Positions 59,701-64,000 of a stretch of DNA of 64,000 bases are shown one piece after another. The stretch comes from Scatophagus argus (taxonomy: Eukaryota > Chordata > Actinopteri > Scatophagidae). How positions within the stretch are numbered: the stretch's first letter is position 1; each line of letters opens with the position of its first letter. Location: contig NC_058515.1 of NCBI RefSeq assembly GCF_020382885.2, forward strand, positions 11,019,223 through 11,083,222, given 5' to 3'. Below the pieces are notes generated by a model that saw nothing but the letters and a program-made list of their open reading frames with translations, was not told where the DNA came from and did no database searches. The translations under genes and the position numbers were made by a program.

Positions 59701-60774
59701 AGACGGGATGATTAGAGGATATGCAGGAGACAAAACAAAACAGGAGATCCAAGAGACAGAAATAAATATTGTGAGCACACAGACACAAATTAAGGAAACT
59801 ATTTTCTTAAATTATTTGCTACTTTCTCTTGTTATGACAAGGTGAACTTACAGCCAGGAAGTCAGGCTTGAGCTGGATGGCTCTGGTCAGGTCTGGCAGG
59901 GCGGATTTGGATTTCCCCATCGCCAGGAACACCGCAGCTCGCTTGTAGTACGTCAGGTAGTTCTTAGAGTCTCCCTCTGTAAAATGTTGGAACATTTTGT
60001 GGCAAGTAAGTAAGGGTACTTAAGTGTAAATATGGAAGAGGATAAGCATTAGTGGAGCAGAGATGCAGACTGAAAATGTCAGCCAGTGGTGAGAGCATAA
60101 AAGTGTGTGTCTCTCTGCATGTCTGTGTGTAACCTTACCCACAGCAGAGTGGTAGTGGGACAAGGCTTCGGCCAGCTGACCAGCAGCCAGAAGTTTGCGG
60201 CCCATCTCCAAGTGGTGCTCAATCTCAACATGAGTTGCCCCCAGGACCCCTGTAACATAAAACGGTGCTTGAGCCTCGCTAGAAATACATCACAGACATA
60301 GATGTGTGTGGAGTGTGTTAACAGGTAGACAACTATGTCATTCTTAATGAGATAATAACGGGGGTGTAGATCCTGTTGACAGGAAAGGGGATCCTAAACA
60401 GAGCCTGTACTCATTGTAATTCCAAGAAGAAACATCCTATATACCTGTTACATTTAGCATTTGCGACTTAAATACTTTGCATATTTGACTAATAACGCGG
60501 CAGTGACTTTCGTTTTGAGCAAATTTCAGACGGGTGGAGCATAACGTAACCTCACCTAGCTAAGATAACCTGCCATGGAAACTTTTAAGAGCCAGAAACA
60601 ACGAACAAGCAAGAGACGTACAGAAAAAGCCTGTGTTAGTGTTCAAGAAGGCTTTTAAAAACTTGCTTTGCATGTAAAGTCAGGCTTACCGTCCAGCTGG
60701 ATGTCCAGGATGACACACAGCAGTGACAGGGAGCACAGGACCCCGCTGAGTCCTGTCCGCCGACACGAATCCAT
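56711..60774 (-). CDS. dnajc3: DNAJC3 (p58IPK/ERdj6), ER TPR and J-domain co-chaperone, 12 exons
   Basis: It is a BiP co-chaperone of the ER lumen that also restrains eIF2alpha kinases (PERK, PKR). The exons, 5' to 3', are 60774-60690, 60249-60139, 59976-59852, 59655-59581, 59488-59345, 59193-59012, 58865-58746, 58424-58319, 58223-58103, 57680-57551, 57440-57292 and 56856-56711. Phases chain; 1494 nt gives 497 aa (human 504). The N-terminus has a signal peptide (hydrophobic VLCSLSLLCVIL after SCRRTG). Tandem TPRs follow (HHLEMGRKLLAAGQLAEALS, YYKRAAVFLAMGKSKSALPD, ARLQRGNILLKQGNTQEARE, AECYIRMGDPQKAIQDL, HIRECLKLDQDDKECF, EAIDKYESVMKTEP). The J domain has RDYYKILGV and the HPD triad at residues 419-421, then the Gly/Phe end PFQSGGSFHFKFHHN. 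All key residues are present. Fish have two dnajc3 paralogues and I cannot tell a from b. Confidence 0.96.
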
Positions 60775-61300
60775 CACTGAAACTATTCACACTTTGTCAC
60801 CGAAACCAGCAAACTTAACGACTCTGCTTTCACCTCGAGTAAAAATGCCGACTTGTTTCATTGAAACGGTGGTTTTTCTTAATAAAATCCTCTTGTTTTT
60901 CCCCTCTACCGAACCGCAGTAACACCTACGACGGTATATTATTTACGGTCCCGGTCTGACAGTATTCCGTGTGGAAATCAGGCACGTAGCTAAAAGGTTC
61001 CTGCTGAAATTGCAACGATTAAACAGCACTTTCCCCACTTCGACGGGGACTCAGTGGACCAAAACTGAACTTAAAACACTTTCACGTAACATGATGATGG
61101 AGAAGTTGAACAGCTGACAGCCTGTACACTCTGTACACGAAACCTTTCTGCCTCTGGTGTCGTCTTCCTTTTCCTTTCTGCCCTACATTTCCGTGGTTGG
61201 TCGGCGTGCCGCACATCCGGGTTCGTCGAGAAACGTGGGCTGCTCTCATTGGAGGGGCTATTTTAACACTGATCCCATATCTCTGCATGGGCCAAGAGGT
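60775..61300 (-). promoter_or_regulatory. dnajc3: dnajc3 5' UTR and promoter region
   Basis: This is the GC-richer sequence upstream of the dnajc3 ATG. It contains the ER-stress element at 61234-61252 listed separately and a CACGT motif near 61083. There is no convincing TATA box. Open frames at 61082-61424 on both strands have no family likeness. Confidence 0.5.
61234..61252 (-). promoter_or_regulatory. Perfect ER-stress response element (ERSE)
   Basis: On the - strand, the coding strand of dnajc3, the sequence is CCAAT, nine bases, CCACG, an exact match to the ERSE consensus CCAAT-N9-CCACG. It lies about 460 bp upstream of the ATG. NF-Y binds CCAAT and ATF6/XBP1 the CCACG half; mammalian DNAJC3 is a known unfolded-protein-response target. 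Use in this fish is inferred. Confidence 0.8.
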
Positions 61301-61873
61301 GGCATGTGCTGTATCCCAGCATCACCACAGTGCTTGTATAGTAATTACTTACTACTGCGTATTTAAAGTTAATAACCGTCTGCGTGTCTTTACGGAAGAA
61401 AAGTCGAAAGTTAATCATTACTAATAAAGAATTAATTGTTATTAAACTTACATGCCAGATCTACAAAGTCAATGTATCGTGTGTTTTAATTTATCAAATA
61501 ATAACTAATTAATCAATAATTTAAATACATGTGTACAGCGTTTTTTTTCTTCTTTCCCATTCAGGTCAGTGTACTTGCAGATCAGTTTGGCACTATGGAA
61601 AAATGGAAACAACTACAACAATGGAGCATCATGTATCCAAAGGTAATATGGTACCAGAATGTACGACTATTTTGGTCCTGGACTTCATATACTTTATGTA
61701 ATAAAAGCAAACAAGGGTTGTGTGTCATTTGTGTCAGTTTAGGGGTCTTTGACATGAAAATGTTTGAGAACCACTCATCTGATATGCTCGTGCCGGCATA
61801 ACTTGTAAGTACAATCATAACTTTATTGACTGTAGGAATACAAAATCAAACTGAAATGTTAAGCATGACACAT
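61301..61873. other. Intergenic DNA between dnajc3 and the claudin gene
   Basis: The DNA is AT-rich with no supported gene. The frame at 61529-61801 on the + strand has no recognisable domain. Confidence 0.5.
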
Positions 61874-62425
61874 TTTATTGTGCAAAAGTAAAAAAAAACA
61901 AAAAAAACAAAAACATCAAAATGAAAACTACTCCCTCTTCCTCTTTCTCAGGTACCATCTATAAAACTGTACAAAAACAGCATACAAATATCTGGATGAT
62001 CGCAGTTTTTTTGACCTTCCCATACAAATGTCTAGAAGTGTGCAGACAGATCACCAAATGACTGATTCCTTCGGAAACAAGTGAATGTGTTTGTGCTAAC
62101 ATCAACAAGGAAGCATAAATAGAATCATCACATTCGTACAGTATGTTTGCGCAGTGATAAGCAGCTTAGCTTTTTACAACTTTGACAACTTCGATGCTAT
62201 CATTTCAGTGCTGTCATTTTTACAGATTTACACACTTCGTATTGTGATTATATATACAATATTTCCACCAGTGAACATCTGATGGACCACTTGCTTTTCC
62301 ACATATGGACAAAAAGCTCCAACTGCAGTGTAAAAACTGAGCACGAGGACATGTTAAATGTGTCAGCAAAAAGCAAGTTGAGGAAAAAAGTTTAACTCTG
62401 CCACGCCCCCTTTTTCATATCCTGC
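61874..62425 (-). terminator. Claudin 3' UTR and polyA signal
   Basis: AATAAA on the - strand at 61874-61879 lies about 550 nt after the claudin stop at 62426-62428. The intervening sequence is AT-rich and non-coding. A second AATAAA-type hexamer lies near 61822-61827. Confidence 0.55.
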
Positions 62426-63795
62426 TCAAACGTAAGCATTTCTTCCATAAGTACTAGCAGCCACGCTTCTGGTTGGTGCAACTCCAGAATACACGGTTCC
62501 CCTGGTTTGATAGGGCAAAGGGCTGCAACACAAGACGGTTAAACAAAAGCATTAGTCACAGAGGATGGGTGCTAAATCACTTTACGTCTGAAAAATCAAC
62601 AATCCTGAGAAGATTTCATAGGCCTTCATCACAGAAGACACTCTGACTTGTCATAACGGAAAACAACAGGCGTTACAAGTAACATTAATGACTTGTGTCA
62701 GTGTGGCAGAATACGAGGACCTTAAAACTGAAGCAGCTAAACAGAATTTAACCGTGTTTAGTTTTCTTGTCTTCAGTGAAAATGATCCTATTCCATAATC
62801 AAATTATAAGAAGGCTTTGTGTTGTGAAAATTGATATGTGTTGTTTTAATCCCATGTGTGTACAAACACCAGGGACTTTTTAAAGTCATACCAGTAGGTG
62901 GCACCAAACTTCATTTTTAATATTGATCAGCTTTAACCAGTTTGAGGCCTGGTCAGGCTTTTGTCACTCCAAACACACCCGCAACCTGGTGCTTCTGTTT
63001 CATTTTCACCCCCCGTCTATGTGCACAATCAACAAGCAATCCCACAGGGTTAGTCGATCACCACCAACCAGTTACCCTTTAAAATAAAGCATTCAGTCTG
63101 TCAGAAACAAGAAGTTCACATGAAAATGTCCAATCAGAGCTACTATTATATACATCCCACATGAGAATTGACAAACGGGTTGCCGCGGGAAGGCACCAGA
63201 GATTTTCAGTGCTCTCGAAGTCCTCCACAGGAAAACATTTCACCATTCAGCAAAAATAAACAGTAAACCAAAATAGAAATACTTAAAAGAATCAATTTAA
63301 TTTCTCTTGTCTAAACTCTGTTGGTACATTTATTTGTGCATGTTGCCTATTTCTTCTTTTTCTTCAACTGTATGTTGATTTTCTCCGGAGATTTAATCAT
63401 CCTAACTTGATTCTAACTTAATCATTTTGATCATTTGTATCATTTGATATAGTAAAAGTATGCTTATTATATTTTGGCAGATGGAGAGGGACCAAACAGT
63501 CCCAACTGAACTCACAATTTTTCCTGTGTGCCAGCTTTGCAGGAGCAGGTGAGACAGGCTCCTCCGGCGATGGCGAGCACAGCGGAGCACCAGCCGATGT
63601 AAAGCCCTTCTCCGATTTCATACCTGCAACACACGGCAGAGTTTCAGTCGGCCAACACTCGTGTCAGACCTTCTTGTCAACCTTCTCCACTCCCACCACC
63701 ACTAATATCTCACCTTATCCCAGGATAGAAAGGGTCGAAGAAATCCTGCGTGATGTTGAAGGCGTACCAGGATACTGCGACCATTGTGCACAGGC
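62426..63795 (-). CDS. Claudin of the claudin-10/claudin-15 group, last three exons (partial)
   Basis: This is a tight-junction membrane protein; claudins 10 and 15 form paracellular ion channels. Three coding exons are visible: 63795-63714, 63623-63516 and 62522-62426; upstream exons lie beyond the right edge. Phases chain (1, 2, 2). The first encodes the end of TM3 and the second extracellular loop ([20 protein letters not shown] then DPFYPGIR). The next has [22 protein letters not shown]4, then [13 protein letters not shown]. The last has [13 protein letters not shown] and ends STYGRNAYV. The NAYV C-terminus is a PDZ ligand for ZO proteins. [16 protein letters not shown] reads like claudin-15, and the -YGRNAYV end is identical in type. 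Linkage to dnajc3 instead recalls human CLDN10 at 13q32. I leave the symbol open. Confidence 0.85.
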
Positions 63796-64000
63796 CTTTG
63801 ATAGGAAAAAGGATCAATTGAGTGTTTTTTAATAACTGAGAAAGCAGATAGTTGCACATATAGGTCCAAAGTCTGGAAAATTAGGTGTAGAAATTTATTG
63901 ATGATTGATCTGATTATGTAATATTCTTTTTCAGAGCTCTGATCAGGTTCTTTTATTGTTTTATAGGGTAATGCATTATGATGGCTTTACTGTCAGAAAG
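63796..64000 (-). other. Claudin intron, truncated by window edge
   Basis: The sequence upstream of the exon at 63795-63714 has a pyrimidine-rich acceptor (TTTTTTCCTATCAAAG) and then AT-rich intron. No further exon is seen before the edge. Confidence 0.6.

Overview
The window is nuclear DNA from a ray-finned fish. Genes are intron-rich with consensus GT-AG junctions, proteins are vertebrate-type, (CA)n/(GT)n microsatellites are dense, and several interspersed repeats look fish-specific. I rebuilt gene models by chaining exons by phase; every multi-exon model below closes in frame.

Layout. (1) 935-6114, + strand: a six-exon TNF-superfamily gene, the fish orthologue of TNFSF12 (TWEAK), 246 aa. 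(2) 6.1-10.5 kb: repeat-rich intergenic DNA. (3) 10.5-47.3 kb, - strand: chd3 (Mi-2 alpha), the ATPase of the NuRD chromatin remodeller, 40 coding exons, 2060 aa. (4) 50.9-52.7 kb: three identical tRNA-Asn(GUU) genes, with an orphan exon-like block between the first two. (5) 53440-54554, + strand: naa38 (LSMD1), the Sm-like auxiliary subunit of the NatC acetyltransferase. (6) 56711-60774, - strand: dnajc3 (p58IPK), an ER-lumen TPR/J-domain co-chaperone, 12 exons, 497 aa, with a perfect ER-stress response element about 460 bp upstream of its start codon. (7) 62426-63795, - strand: the last three coding exons of a claudin of the claudin-10/15 group, running off the right edge.

The tnfsf12-chd3-naa38 set matches human 17p13.1, while dnajc3 plus a claudin-10-type gene recalls human 13q32, so two ancestral blocks seem joined here.

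The most notable signal lies in the 9.4-kb last intron of chd3. A second, phase-compatible 3' terminal exon (17982-18244, - strand) encodes an alanine-rich linker, an intact Tc1/mariner-transposase-type helix-turn-helix and a GRPKKP basic motif, then a stop, with a polyA signal about 400 nt downstream. Splicing exon 39 to it would give a 2113-aa CHD3-transposase-HTH fusion and replace the usual C-terminus, which carries a sumoylation-type VKKE and a SUMO-interacting-like VICIDD. It looks like transposase-domain capture by a NuRD subunit, with alternative terminal exons choosing between a SUMO-linked tail and a DNA-binding tail. Neither expression nor conservation could be tested here.
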